Below are positions 22,931 through 34,900 of a DNA stretch of 64,000 nt, one piece after another. This DNA comes from Paraescarpia echinospica (Eukaryota > Annelida > Polychaeta > Sabellida > Siboglinidae), in contig CM034532.1 of NCBI GenBank assembly GCA_020002185.1, forward strand, positions 27,886,644 to 27,950,643. Direction: 5' to 3'. Below the pieces are notes generated by a model. The model did not search any database and had not been told where the DNA came from. It saw nothing but the letters and a program-made list of their open reading frames with translations. The first letter of the stretch is position 1. Every line of letters starts with the position of its first letter. A program made the position numbers and the translations under genes.

Positions 22931-23399
22931 CTAGATGGATATAAAGGCGGTAATTGCAGTTTTCACTCTCGGCACGTGTAAGTAGTGTGGCTTATCGAGC
23001 ATGGAGGAAACGGTAAAACACCTACGGCTTGGGTAAAAGAGTGGAGCATGGCGCTGCATGGCTCACAAAGTTGGGCTATTAAAGAGATGGACAAAGTGAT
23101 GTTGTGGTGCGGGTGCAGTATGTGTTACAAGTGAGCTGGCATGACAGGAAGACAACACCTGAGCATGGCAGCAGGTTGGTGTGTCTCAAGACAAAGGATT
23201 GGTGGGACAGGTCAAATGAAGTAAACAGTCAAAGGACTTTGGGTGAAGCAGAGCAACAGCCTTCTGTTAACATCAATCAAAAGTGATGTCAGAGAGAAGA
23301 ATAAACCACACGGATTGACAATGTCAGATGGAGGCCTGCCAATTGTAGGAGATCGAGAGGATTCAAAATGATATGAGGATGTTGCTAGATACCACAGCT

Positions 23400-23720
23400 T
23401 ATGCCCAGATAGTGTTTCCATCTTCGGCCAAAGTTGGCAGTGAATAGCAGCCTACAGCTTGGAATGCCAGCCTTCGGCCAATGTTGGTTGTACATAGGAA
23501 TCCATTGCCCGGCAGTACCATGGGCCGCCAACATTAGGCCAGTGTTGATAAGCCAATGCGAGGCCAAGCAACGGAATGCCATTGTTGGGCTGACACTGGC
23601 CCAAGGGACAACCCAATCTTGGGCCAATGATGGCATGCAAACATTGTCTCGATATGACAACACATATTGGGCAAATATTGGCCCGAGTTGGAAGTGCCAT
23701 CTGGATGGTTGATACAATGG
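23400..23720. repeat. degenerate repeat with GGCCAATGTTGG-like core
   Basis: The core (GGCCAAAGTTGG, GGCCAATGTTGG, GGCCAGTGTTG, CACTGGCCC, GGGCCAATGATGG, GGGCAAATATTGGCC) recurs eight or nine times in both orientations. Spacing is irregular, about 25-45 bp. Both strands have open frames across it (23434-23786), explained by the repeat rather than a gene. Confidence 0.6.
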
Positions 23721-23729
23721 AGGTAGACA

Positions 23730-24595
23730 AGATGTGAAGATGGGGAAACTGTAGAGGTCATATGAGAAGGAGATCTCCGTAGCCATAAGAATAGGCTGTA
23801 TCAGTTAACTCAGTAGTGTTCCTTGGTGTATGGAATAAGATACCACACAATGAACAGTAGTAATGATACACTGAATCACACCTGAACGGAAAACTGGAAG
23901 ATGGAAGACCGACAAAAAGGGCATACTGGAAATCACGTTTATAGAAATGGTAGCTCGGTTCCGCATTAAGCATATTAAAAGGAAACCTGTTTAAAATCTA
24001 CAAACACCCACACAACAGAGGGATGATCACATATCACCAGGTTCTGAATATCCTTGTCTACAGTCAATGTATTTTGACCTTAGCGATTAGTTAATACTTG
24101 GAGTTAGCACTATTCGAATAGTCTGAATATGAGGTTTTTTATTTCTTTGTACGTTTTTCAATAATTATTATTTAAAAATATACAAAGAAATAATCATAAT
24201 TACTATCTTTTTTCATTAATGACATTTCAACCACTTTCAGCTGTTTCCATCAGACAGACTGCCATCTAGTGGTAGTATGATGAGGACGGCTGAAAGCGAA
24301 TGAAAAGAAAAAAGTTAAATTAACTGTGAGAAGTAAAAAAATAATTCACCAGTCCACAGTCTACATGGTCTGCCATGACAGTTTGCGGTGATGAATGATG
24401 ATAAAACTTTTTCAAGATGCTGTCGATAAAATTTACATGTCTCCAATCAGTGATGATGTCATAAAACACTGAGAAATAAATACTGATGCATGACGTTTCT
24501 GCACCAGTGATAACTTGCTGCAATGGCGAGATATACTTTTAACAAATAGTATTGCTTAAGTGAATGTAATTTGGCATTTTTTCATTATATGAGGT
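23730..24595. other. no gene seen; 13-bp inverted repeat
   Basis: TTATTTCTTTGTA (about 24138-24150) and TACAAAGAAATAA (about 24180-24192) are perfect complements around about 30 AT-rich bases. Otherwise no recognised feature. Confidence 0.4.
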
Positions 24596-25583
24596 CGCCT
24601 ATTAGAACATGTCGAATTGGGACTAACAGGCTATGTAATGTTCAGGAAAGATAGAATAGGAAGAAGGGGAGGTGGAGTTATTTTATATGTTAAAGAATCT
24701 ATCCAGTCTTATGAAATAAAATTAGAAAGAGAAGCAGATTGCGAAGAAGCTGTTTGGTGTAACATAGTTACAGGAAACTCAACGTTTCAGGGTTAGTTTA
24801 TCGAAGTACAAACATAAGTGTAGAAGAGAATGAAAAAGTACAAAACGCTATAAGGGAAGTTAGCAAACAGGACTGTATTATTATGGGAGATTTTAACCAT
24901 GGTCATATACAATGGAAATCTCTACAAAGTGTAGGGAGTGAGGACCACACGTTTTTAGTTTTAGTACAAGACTGTTTCCTTTCTCAACATGTGTTAGAGC
25001 CAACCAGGGGTGAGAGTGTGTTAGACATAGTTTTGTCCTCACAGAATTAATTAGTTGACAATGTCAAATTATGCGAGCCACTGGGAAGTAGTGATCACAA
25101 CCAGATACATTTTACCATCAAAGTAAAATCAGAAAGAAATAATAAAAAGCAGTTCAGGAGAAATTTTCACAAAGGAAGATATAAGGTAATGAGAAAATAT
25201 TTAGCAAAGATAGACTGGAACAACACACTGAAGAATAAGTCAGCAACAGAATGCTGGGATATCTTAAAGAGTGGAATTAAATGCATCGTCAATAAATTTG
25301 TTCCTTCAAAAAACAAGGGAAACGGCCCAGAAAGAAATACTTATCGAAAGAGCCATTACAAAAATTTAGACGTACTGGAAATAACGAAGACTACAACATT
25401 TATAAAGAAGCACTAAACCAAGCTACAACTGAAATTCGAAGAGAAGCTATGAACAAAAATTAGCTTGTAATATAAAACAAGACAGAAAGAGTTTTTATGC
25501 ATATGTTCGGAGCAAACAGAAAGTTCAGGATAAGGTTGGTCCTCTAGAAGAGTGCTGGAAATATAATATCAGAGGGATTCTTA

Positions 25584-26105
25584 ATGGCAGAAGACCTGAA
25601 TGAGTATTTTAGTTCAGTGTTTACCAGGGAAGATATTAGTTCACTGCCAGTACCAGAGGCTAAGTTCAAGGGGGCAGAATCAGACTATTTAGGACAGTTA
25701 ATTGTAACCCCGGAAATGGTAGCTAAGAAAATAAGGGCTATGAAGGATAATAAATCACCTGGAGTCGATGGGATTCCGCCCAAACTACTATTGGAAATTG
25801 TAGAACAAATTAGCGTACGGCTTGCAACAGTTTTCAACTTGTCTTTAGAAGAGGGAGTGGTTCCTTTAGAATGGAAAGAAGCAAACATTATACCGTTTTT
25901 TAAAAAAGGTTCCAGAAACAAGTCAGAGAACTACAGACCAGTGAGTTTAACGTCGGTTATTTGCAAATTATTAGAAAGACTAATTAAAGATCACATGGTG
26001 GATTTTCTTGTTAAACATAACCTTGATAAACTCATCTCAACATGGTTTTCTAAAAGCGAGGTCATGCTTAACAAATATGTTATGTTTTATGGAAGACATC
26101 ACTAA
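25584..26105 (+). pseudogene. CR1 reverse-transcriptase fragment, fingers region
   Basis: A 173-codon open frame beginning MAEDLNEYFSSVFT. It carries the RT fingers motif KSPGVDGI and the YRPVSLTS motif. After LDKLI the frame shifts and the last 20 or so residues are noise. Part of the LINE copy described above; it would have copied the element's RNA at the nicked target. Confidence 0.85.
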
Positions 26106-26175
26106 GTGGGTAGACGAGGGATCACCAGTTGATATCATCTACATGTACTTAGATTTTTAGAAAGCTTTCCACAAA

Positions 26176-26915
26176 GTGCCACATCAAGGAGTACTGCTTA
26201 AACTAAAAGCCCATGGCATAGGAAATGGTATAATAAACTGGATAGAAAAATGGCTGATTGACAGAAGACAACGTGTAGAAGTTGATGGGGAGGCTTCAAA
26301 CTGGAAATCAGTTTTGATTGGGGTACCACAGGGATCAGTACTGGGACCTATATTATTCTTAATATATATCAACGATTTGGACGATGATATAACAAGCTTG
26401 AAATTTGCGGATGATACAAATTGTTTAGAAGGATTAAACGTGATGAAGATAGACAGCATTTACAAGATGATCTTAACAGATTGATAAAATGGTCTGAAAA
26501 ATGGCAAATGTTGTTCAGTTTTGGGAAATGTAAATGCCTCCACACAGGACATGGGAACGAAGATGTACAATATACAATGGGAGGTTCTGTACTAAGTACT
26601 ACTGTAAAAGAAAAGGACTTGGGGTTAACCATTAGTGCTGATATGAAGGTTTCAGAGCAGTGCAGAATTGCTGCTTCAAAGGGAAATCAAATCCTTGGAT
26701 TAATTAGGCGAAACATAACATATAAGGAAAAAGAGCTAATAATACTGCTGTACAAAACAGTAGTTAGGCCTGTATTAGAATATAGTATTCAAGCATGGAG
26801 GCCTTATCGCAGGAAGGACATAGATAAGCTAGAAAGAGTGCAGAGGAGAGCAACTAAAATTATACCAAAACTGAGGGATCTTAGTTACGAAATATGCCTA
26901 AAAAATGTGGTTTAG
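26176..26915 (+). pseudogene. CR1 reverse-transcriptase fragments, palm and thumb
   Basis: Two overlapping frames continue the RT. The first (26176-26484) has GVPQGSVLGPILFLIYINDL and the catalytic FADD. The second (26421-26915) has FRRIKRDEDRQHLQDDL, WQMLFSFGKCK, LGLTISADMKVSEQC and the RRKDIDKLERVQRRATKII segment. A frameshift just after FADDTN separates them, so the protein could not be made intact. Confidence 0.85.
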
Positions 26916-27309
26916 CAACACTAGAGACCAGGAGATTGAGAGGAGATCAGATAGAAGTGTTTAAAATATTGAATGGTTATGAAAATATTGATAGAAATAT
27001 TTTTTCTCAGTTAAGAAAGATAGAAGGACCAGAGGACATGAAGTTACATTAGTAAAAGGAGCAGTGTAGATTAGATATAAGAAAGTTCTCATTCTCACAA
27101 AGGCCTGTAAATGATTGGAACATATTATCTCCTGATCGTGTTGGTGCTAGTAGCGTGAATATGTTTAAAAATAAAATCGACACATACCTTAAAAGGGCAG
27201 GATACACATAGATAAAAAGTATTGGACTCTCGATAAGCCAAAAGGCTTCCTTGTCCACCTGCCATCTAGAGTTAATTTTCTGGATGGCAATCTTGTCTTG
27301 TTAACATTA

Positions 27310-27614
27310 ATAAATAGCAGTCACTTTTATGTCCATTACTGCATGTGCCTGTTAAGAAATCATGACATAACTATACTTCTCCTGGTCGATCATTCCCTGG
27401 AGAAATCGTCGCACTCATTTAGTCAGGCTCTACATTTCTCCCCTTCAAATAATGAGCTGAATTAGTGTCATTGTGTAATTACCTAATGGTATCATGTTCA
27501 GGCTTATTCATGTCACACTAGTTACCTGGGGCATAGTAATTAAAGACAACATTCTGGGCCGTGACTGCAAAGTCTCAAACACCATGTCTACAGGTGGCAC
27601 TTGTACAACATCAC
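27310..27614. other. no gene seen
   Basis: Unique-looking sequence between the CR1 3' end and the 16-bp repeat. Confidence 0.3.
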
Positions 27615-28135
27615 AAGTGAACACTGACTCAGAATGACACTGATTCGGGATGACACTGACTCAGAATGACACTGACTCTGGATGACACTGACTCAGGATA
27701 ATACTGACTCTGGATAACATTGATTCTGGATGACACATACTGACTCTGGATGACCTTGACTCAAGATGACACTGACTCAGGATGACTTTGACACAGGAAG
27801 ACACTGACTCTGGAAAACACCGACTCAGGATGACACTGACTCGGGATGATACTGACTCAGGATGACACTGACTCGGGATGAATTGACTCCAGCAAACACT
27901 GACTCGGGATGATACTGACTCGGGATGTTACTGACTCGGGATGACACTGACTCAGGGTGACATTGATTCTGGATGACACTGATTCAGGATGACCCTGATA
28001 CTGGATGACATTGACTTTTGATGACACTGACTCAGGTCGATGCTGACTCTAGGCGACACCGACTCGGAGTAACACTGACTCAGGGTTACATTGACTCTGT
28101 GACACTGACTGCGACACTTATTTAAGGTGACAATG
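27615..28135. repeat. 16-bp minisatellite, about 32 diverged copies
   Basis: Core GATGACACTGACTC(A/G/T)G with many substitutions and occasional 4-base insertions (GATGACACATACTGACTC). Much older and less homogeneous than the 25-, 35- and 53-bp arrays of this window. Confidence 0.92.
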
Positions 28136-28139
28136 ACAC

Positions 28140-28820
28140 AAGGTTACACTGGGATTAAGAGTCTGATGCTTAAGCCACTGGGCTTAAGCATCAGACAGAC
28201 AGCAATTATCCACACCTCTAAATTTGAAAGTGCATAATACAATTAATTAGTTAATGCCACATCTGATAAATACATATTGTGATGGGTTATTCCTGGGTAC
28301 TGCTACACTGATGAGGTGAGAAGCCAATGAGTCTCTGGCACCAGGGGACATCCCTGCGTCACCCAGATGGATATTTCCGTCCTTCTGCGCACTGTCCTAC
28401 ATTAATTTCAGATTTGCATCAGTTCATTGCAATCATTTCAGTCATTCTCATAATCCACTGCAGAATGAAAGCCTTTTCGCATGTGTCTATCTTTAGACGT
28501 CCACGTGCCGTGGCCATCTACTTGATTACACTGTCTTATTTCATCAAATCTACACTGCTCTTAGCTCCAGCAATGTCTTCTGATCCGCTCACATCAGCTA
28601 AACTAATCTCGTACTTCTTCATGTTATTCTCATTTAATCTTCTTTGTATTACAAACGTGTCTAATAGTAATTCATTTAGAATCCTACAAGATCCTTTTTA
28701 ACACAATCTGCAGGGGAAAACGGCAATTCATTGTCATGATAAATGCCTCTGAAGTCAGTGTGTCATATTCATAGTATCATTTTACCTGATCAGATGTAAA
28801 ACAATAACTCACAGGCCACA
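28140..28820. other. no gene recognised; open frame of uncertain meaning
   Basis: A 124-codon + strand frame (28327-28701) is hydrophobic and serine-rich, without a known domain. Its complement reads as a partly open, charged peptide (RILNELLLDTFVIQRRLNEN) that looks more like a decayed LINE than a gene. An 18-base inverted repeat occurs near 28157-28195 (GTCTGATGCTTAAGCC and GGCTTAAGCATCAGAC). Confidence 0.35.
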
Positions 28821-28825
28821 GTCAC

Positions 28826-28890
28826 TACATGGTACATGCACGCACGCATGCATGCATGCATGCACGCACACACACATGTACGCACACAGG
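28826..28890. repeat. GCATGCATG / CACACA microsatellite
   Basis: GCACGCACGCATGCATGCAT continuing as CACACACATGTACGCACACA; self-complementary GCATGC units. Confidence 0.8.
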
Positions 28891-29319
28891 CATGTTTTAT
28901 TTGGAAGACTGAATATTCAATTTAATTTAATCATTCAATTTAACCATACAAAACACCTCAAAATCTTGGTAAATATATTAGCAAAACCCATAAATATAGA
29001 TAGGAACTAATTGTAGCTCTTTAGTAATGTATACACCACATTTAGAACAGTCCGAAACCAAATGTGGATGAACATAAGCATGGAAGGAAACCAGAGATCT
29101 AAGAACTGAGAGTGTGTGCCATGCATACGGCAAAGCTATGAAGATGTAAGCTAACTTAAGTCCCTACAGCCAGCAGAAGAAGATGGGATTAATCTGAATG
29201 TTTAAACGTACTGAATGGCTATGAAGATATCAGATTAAAAAGTAACCTAAAGAGGTGTAGATACTTTTTAATGAACACCTTGTCTGTGAATGAATGAAGC
29301 AGTGGGTTCATATTTCCAA

Positions 29320-29470
29320 GTACCGTATTCATTCTATTAAGCAAGCAGTACGCTTAACAAATATTTGAGATGTGGAAATATGTAAAAATGTGCGTTCCAA
29401 TAAGCGTACAGTGGTGTGCACCCATTTTCTGGGGTTCCTGGGTACAGCCATCTAGGCAGACGTGACTGGC
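29320..29470 (-). mobile_element. partial foldback element, relative of the one at 47407-47630
   Basis: 29323-29372 (ATTCATTCTATTAAGC, GCTTAACAAATATTTGAGA) is about 80% identical to the reverse complement of the right flank of the foldback at 47578-47625. 29391-29455 repeats its loop (GCGTTCCAATAAGCGTACAG) and one arm (CACCCATTTTCTGGGGTTCC). The second arm is missing. Confidence 0.65.
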
Positions 29471-29699
29471 CAGCGATTTATGCATCTCACACATGAGCAA
29501 CAGGATACCAGACACTGTAAAGTCTGATCATTTAGGTGGACCTATTGGTCAATTTTTAGCATTGAGCTTTAAATCTAGTGTGACATTGGTAGAAATTAAA
29601 TTACAACGACGGATTCAGCAGTGAAGGTTGGCATTGGAGATCATTATCATGTTGTCAGATACTGCTAAAAAGTGGGTGTATGCTAATTAGGGCATGTAT

Positions 29700-30130
29700 A
29701 CTTAAAAGAATGAATGGACGACATGCGAATGCCAAAAGCTGTATTTTATGGTGAGCTTTGTCAGGGCAAGTGAGACAGAGGAGCCCCACACAGGCGCTAC
29801 AAGGACCAGCTAAGGTGGCAACTCGCCCTGGCCAATATTGACCACAAAGGTTGGGAACAGCTGGCAGCAGACAGAAACAACTGGAGATCAACTACCAGGA
29901 GAGCAGTCGAGGACTCTGAACATTCCAGAAGAGAAGCAGATGAGGAGAATTGTAGGCAAAGGAAAGAATCTGCAGCTCAGCCATCTTCAGGCCATGTCTA
30001 CATTTGCTCAACCTGCTCCAGAGCCTGCAAATCCAGGATAGTCCTCCACAACCACCAGAAGGTGTGCCGCCGTCCCCAAGGACAGAGATCTTTCTACTGA
30101 TCTTTGTAAGCGAAGAATCTGCCATCACTT
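29700..30130 (+). mobile_element. LINE C-terminal fragment with zinc-finger-like motif
   Basis: Frame pieces read MPKAVFYGELCQGK, GAPHRRYKDQLR, NIDHKGWEQLAADRNNWRST, then a charged stretch and VYICSTCSRACKSRIVLHNH followed by QKVC. This is the usual end of one group of animal non-LTR RT ORFs, where a CxxC...H..H/C motif closes the protein. Upstream RT domains are absent. The frame is broken at the left by an indel near 29770. Confidence 0.8.
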
Positions 30131-30134
30131 AGCA

Positions 30135-31015
30135 GAACGAATAAGGTACATCTTCCACAGACCTAATACGTACACCTGTGAAACAGGTAGTTGGCCATTA
30201 ACAGGGTCACGCACATGGAAGGACGGACATTTCTTAGTCTCTCATTACTATGGTCAGTCCTCTAAGGTGTGTTTCGATGCTTTACACTTACAGCTACTAT
30301 GTTACAGAAATGTGATTAATCTCATTAGTGATCTGTCAATAATATCGATCCCTGAGAGACATTGTGTAATGTTCTCACATGAGAGATGTGCACTGTTTCT
30401 GAAATATGTTGCTCAACAAAACGAGCTAAATCTGGACACGATCATGCAGCAACAATGTCAAAGATGAATAAATCAATAATTTGTAATCGGGAGAAAAAGC
30501 ATGCAATTAAATGCATTCTGTTGTCAATGAATAACATCACTGTGCACACTGTGTGAATCTTTTCATCGCTTGGCATTTTATGATTGAATAAAAATGCTCC
30601 ATAAAAACGAACAATTAAATCTATTTACACATGAAGAAACATGTTGATCACCAACTAACCTACTCAAACGACGATCTGTTGCCTAGAAAAGGTCTGTCAA
30701 ACCATCAAAAATGAATGCTGAACATGTGGAGCGTTCGTATATTTTGTTGCATATTTTATTGAAATTCTCATCCCAAAAGCATATCCATGACAATAAAACC
30801 TGGCAAAGTTTTTTAAAGTGACAAATGTATGCAGGAATGTTTTATCTATGAGATGTCCTGCCACAATGGTAATGTAATTCATATATATACATAATCGTTA
30901 TCAACATTGCTTCCAGAGGCTAAGCTTGACGGAGGTAATGTGCATAAGTTTTATTTTGACATTGGCAAACGGCGACGCAGTGGATGGAGAAACACCTGGA
31001 AATGAAAGTAGTTTG
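30135..31015. other. no gene seen
   Basis: AT-rich sequence leading into the 35-bp minisatellite. The frame at 30267-30467 has no recognised domain. Confidence 0.35.
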
Positions 31016-31017
31016 GA

Positions 31018-33885
31018 GCAGGCTGGGCAGGACACACATGTATACAGAGAATGCAGGCTGGGCAGGATACACATGTACACAGAGAATGCAGGGTGGGCAG
31101 GTCACACATGTACACAGAGAATGCAGGCTGGGCAGGTCACACATGTACACAGAGAATGCAGGCTGGGCAGATCACACATGTACACAGAGAATGCAGGGTG
31201 GGCAGGTCACACATGTACACAGAGAATGCAGACTGGGCAGGTCACACATGTACACAGAGAATGCAGGCTGGGCAGGATACACATGTACACAGAGAATGCA
31301 GGGTGGGCAGGACACACATGTACACAGAGAATGCAGGCTGGGCAGATCACACGTGTACACAGAGAATGCAGGCTGGGCAGATCACACATGTACACAGAGA
31401 ATGCAGGCTGGGCAGATCACACATGTACACAGAGAATGCAGGGTGGGCAGGTCACACATGTACACAGAGAATGCAGGCTGGGCAGGACACACATGTACAC
31501 AGAGAATGCAGGGTGGGCAAGACACACATGTACACAGAGAATGCAAGCTGGGCAGGACACACATGTACACAGAGAATGCAGGCTGGGCAGATCACACATG
31601 TACACAGAGAATGCAGGCTGGGCAGGACACACATGTACACAGAGAATGCAGGCTGGGCAGGACACACATGTACACAGAGAATGCAGGGTGGCCAAGACAC
31701 ACATGTACACAGAGAATGCAGGCTGGGCAGGACACACATGTACACAGAGAATGCAGGCTGGGCAGGACACACATGTACACAGAGAATGCAGGCTGGGCAG
31801 GACACACATGTACACAGAGAATGCAGGCTGGGCAGGACACACATGTACACAGAGAATGCAGGCTGGGCAGATCACACATGTACACAGAGAATGCAGGCTG
31901 GGCAGGACACACATGTACACAGAGAATGCAGGCTGGGCAGATCACACATGTACACAGAGAATGCAGGCTGGGCAGGACACACATGTACACAGAGAATGCA
32001 GGCTGGGCAGATCACACATGTACACAGAGAATGCAGGCTGGGCAGGACACACATGTACACAGAGAATGCAGGCTGGGCAGATCACACATGTACACAGAGA
32101 ATGCAGGCTGGGCAGGACACACATGTACACAGAGAATGCAGGCTGGGCAGACACACATGTACACAGAGAATGCAGGCTGGGCAGGACACACATGTACACA
32201 GAGAATGTACACAGAGAATGCAGGCTGGGCAGGACACACATGTACACAGAGAATGCAGGCTGGGCAGGACACACATGTACACAGAGAATGCAGGCTGGGC
32301 AGGACACACATGTACACAGAGAATGCAGGCTGGGCAGATCACACATGTACACAGAGAATGCAGGCTGGGCAGGTCACACATGTACACAGAGAATGCAGGC
32401 TGGGCAGGACACACATGTACACAGAGAATGCAGGCTGGGCAGGACACACATGTACACAGAGAATGCAGGCTGGGCAGGACACACATGTACACAGAGAATG
32501 CAGGCTGGGCAGATCACACATGTACACAGAGAATGCAGGCTGGGCAGGACACACATGTACACAGAGAATGCAGGCTGGGCAGGTCACACATGTACACAGA
32601 GAATGCAGGCTGGGCAGGACACACATGTACACAGAGAATGCAGGCTGGGCAGGACACACATGTACACAGAGAATGCAGGCTGGGCAGGACACACATGTAC
32701 ACAGAGAATGCAGGCTGGGCAGGACACACATGTACACAGAGAATGCAGGCTGGGCAGGACACACATGTACACAGAGAATGCAGGCTGGGCAGGACACACA
32801 TGTACACAGAGAATGCAGGCTGGGCAGATCACACATGTACACAGAGAATGCAGGCTGTACACAGAGAATGCAGGCTGGGCAGGACACACATGTACACAGA
32901 GAATGCAGGCTGGGCAGGACACACATGTACACAGAGAATGCAGGCTGGGCAGGACACACATGTATACAGAGAATGCAGGCTGGGCAGATCACACATGTAC
33001 ACAGAGAATGCAGGCTGGGCAGGACACACATGTACACAGAGAATGCAGGCTGGGCAGGGCACACATGTACACAGAGAATGCAGGCTGGGCAGGAAACACA
33101 TGTACACAGAGAATGCAGGCTGGGCAGGATACACATGTATACAGAGAATACAGGCTGGGCAGATCACACATGTACACAGAGAATGCAGGCTGGGCAGGGC
33201 ACACATGTACACAGAGAATGCAGGCTGGGCAGGAAACACATGTACACAGAGAATGCAGGCTGGGCAGGATACACATGTATACAGAGAATACAGGCTGGGC
33301 AGGACACACATGTACACAGAGAATGCAGGCTGGGCAGGTCACACATGTACACAGAGAATGCAGGCTGGGCAGGTCACACATGTACACAGAGAATGCAGGC
33401 TGGGCAGGACACACATGTACACAGAGAATGCAGGCTGGGCAGGACACACATGTACACAGAGAATGCAGGCTGGGCAGGACACACATGTACACAGAGAATG
33501 CAGGCTGGGCAGGTCACACATGTACACAGAGAATGCAGGCTGGGCAGGACACACATGTACACAGAGAATGCAGGCTGGGCAGGACACACATGTACACAGA
33601 GAATGCAGGCTGGGCAGGTCACACATGTACACAGAGAATGCAGGCTGGGCAGGACACACATGTACACAGAGAATGCAGGCTGGGCAGGTCACACATGTAC
33701 ACAGAGAATGCAGGCTGGGCAGGACACACATGCACATAGAGAATGCAGGCTGGGCAGGACACACATGTACACAGAGAATGCAGGCTGGGCAGGACACACA
33801 TGTACACAGAGAATGCAGGCTGGGCAGGACACACATGTACACAGAGAATGCAGGCTGTGCAGGACACACATGCACATAGAGAATG
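31018..33885. repeat. 35-bp minisatellite, about 82 copies
   Basis: Monomer CACACATGTACACAGAGAAT followed by GCAGGCTGGGCAGGA. Main variants are GACAC, GTCAC, ATCAC and GATAC after GGGCA, and GGGTGGG in the first third. Because 35 is not a multiple of three and the + strand has no stop codon, all three + frames stay open for 937-968 codons (30926-33739, 30984-33890, 31051-33879). These are not genes. Irregular copies occur near 32150 (one base short), 32203 (short extra piece) and 32855 (deletion). A four-monomer block at 33041 recurs 140 bases later. Confidence 0.97.
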
Positions 33886-34020
33886 AATGAATACAGATTG
33901 ATAAAGAGAGCATGGGAAGGAAGATGGTAGGAGTTGAGGTAGATTAACAATAAGATGGAGAGAGATGGTGTGGAGAAATCTCGAAAAGGTCTGGATGAAC
34001 AGCTAAGAGTAAGTTCGTTT

Positions 34021-34310
34021 ATCATGTAAGTTCTTATATAGTGCAGTATCCTGTCCTTAGGCCTGCTCAAACAAGCTTGCTTTACGCTTTACCCCCTGGT
34101 AGACCTGTTCAATCGAACAGCAATGTTGTAATTATTGGGCGAAGACTATTCGTACACAGATACCCTCCACTGTATATAACCAGGTACCCATACATTTGAG
34201 TGAACTGGAGCAACATAGTGTGAGTGAACGAAATGGCAGTACAGGATTCAAACCCAGGTTCTCTTGATTGAAAGTCCGATACTCTGTCCATTGTGCCACT
34301 GTGCTCCAAA
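34021..34310 (-). mobile_element. tRNA-derived SINE, copy 3
   Basis: Read on the - strand from 34308: GCACAGTGGCACAATGGACA (A-box region) then GGGTTTGAATCCTG (B-box), with an anticodon-arm-like segment between. The body ends at AAGTTCTTATATAGTGCAGT (34021-34050). The head most resembles an arginine-type tRNA by eye. Confidence 0.85.
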
Positions 34311-34319
34311 AGAGTGTGA

Positions 34320-34900
34320 GAAAATAGCAGAAGACTGGCATACATTGAGAAATATCATAGAGAGGGTACAACAGAGAGGGCCCCCACCCAACAAGAGAGC
34401 AAGAGGAAGACATGCTTGTCCCAAAACTTGGATAAATAAGATTAGTTGACATCTACCTGGTACTGAACATAGCTTCAGTAGCAAAACAAAGAAGCTATAG
34501 AAAGATGAATTGATCCATGGATAAGGCCTCTCCGTACAAACCATCCGGTCTTTATGCATGAAATAATGAAGCTCTGGCCAAGCTAGTGTGTAATTGATTT
34601 CTCTCTGATGTTTGCAGATTGGTATTACTGTACACAAAGATTGCTAACTGCCCATTATGAATCACTGGTGCAACATGTCATTGATGAAACATCGGTCAAC
34701 ATGCAAACTGATATCTTTTACAGCTTACATGCGTCAGAGAAAAAAAATGAACAAATGTATTTTGTGTTTTTTCTAAACTCCAGCTGATGCTAATGGTATT
34801 TTATATAACCCAGGTAATAGAAATCCACTTGTGTTGTTTGTTCCTTCCTATTACCGACAGTGTTTTTGGGACATCTTTAGAACTTCTGCAAATGTGCACT
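34320..34900. other. no gene seen
   Basis: A short charged frame at 34264-34449 overlaps the SINE head. No recognised domain or splice structure. Confidence 0.35.

Larger units (their letters stand above)
24600..27305 (+). mobile_element. CR1-like LINE, longest copy in the window, inactivated
   Basis: The + strand carries, in order, an endonuclease (GRRGGGVILYVKESI near 24665, IIMGDFNH near 24875, LDIVLSS near 25025, GSSDHNQIHF near 25087), an open frame at 25584-26105 with the RT fingers (NKSPGVDGIPPKLL, SENYRPVSLTSVICKLLE), then FHKVPHQGVLLKLKAHGIGN, GVPQGSVLGPILFLIYINDL and KFADDTN near 26405. The thumb and C-terminal region lie at 26421-27200. Stops (25030, 26158) and frameshifts (near 26030, 26425, 26910) break it. 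The 3' UTR tail at 27225-27300 matches those at 16690, 38870 and 2640. The start is 5' truncated within the endonuclease. Confidence 0.93.

Noticed and set aside
23434..23786. Overlapping ORFs on both strands
   Set aside because: Explained by a degenerate GGCCAATGTTGG repeat; no domain and no splice structure.
30926..33890. Three overlapping + strand open frames of 937-968 codons
   Set aside because: They are the three frames of a 35-bp stop-free satellite and have no non-repeat domain or splice support.
31172..34070. Many - strand frames (CVLPSLHSLCT-type repeats)
   Set aside because: Complement of the same 35-bp satellite; broken wherever the GATC variant gives TGA.
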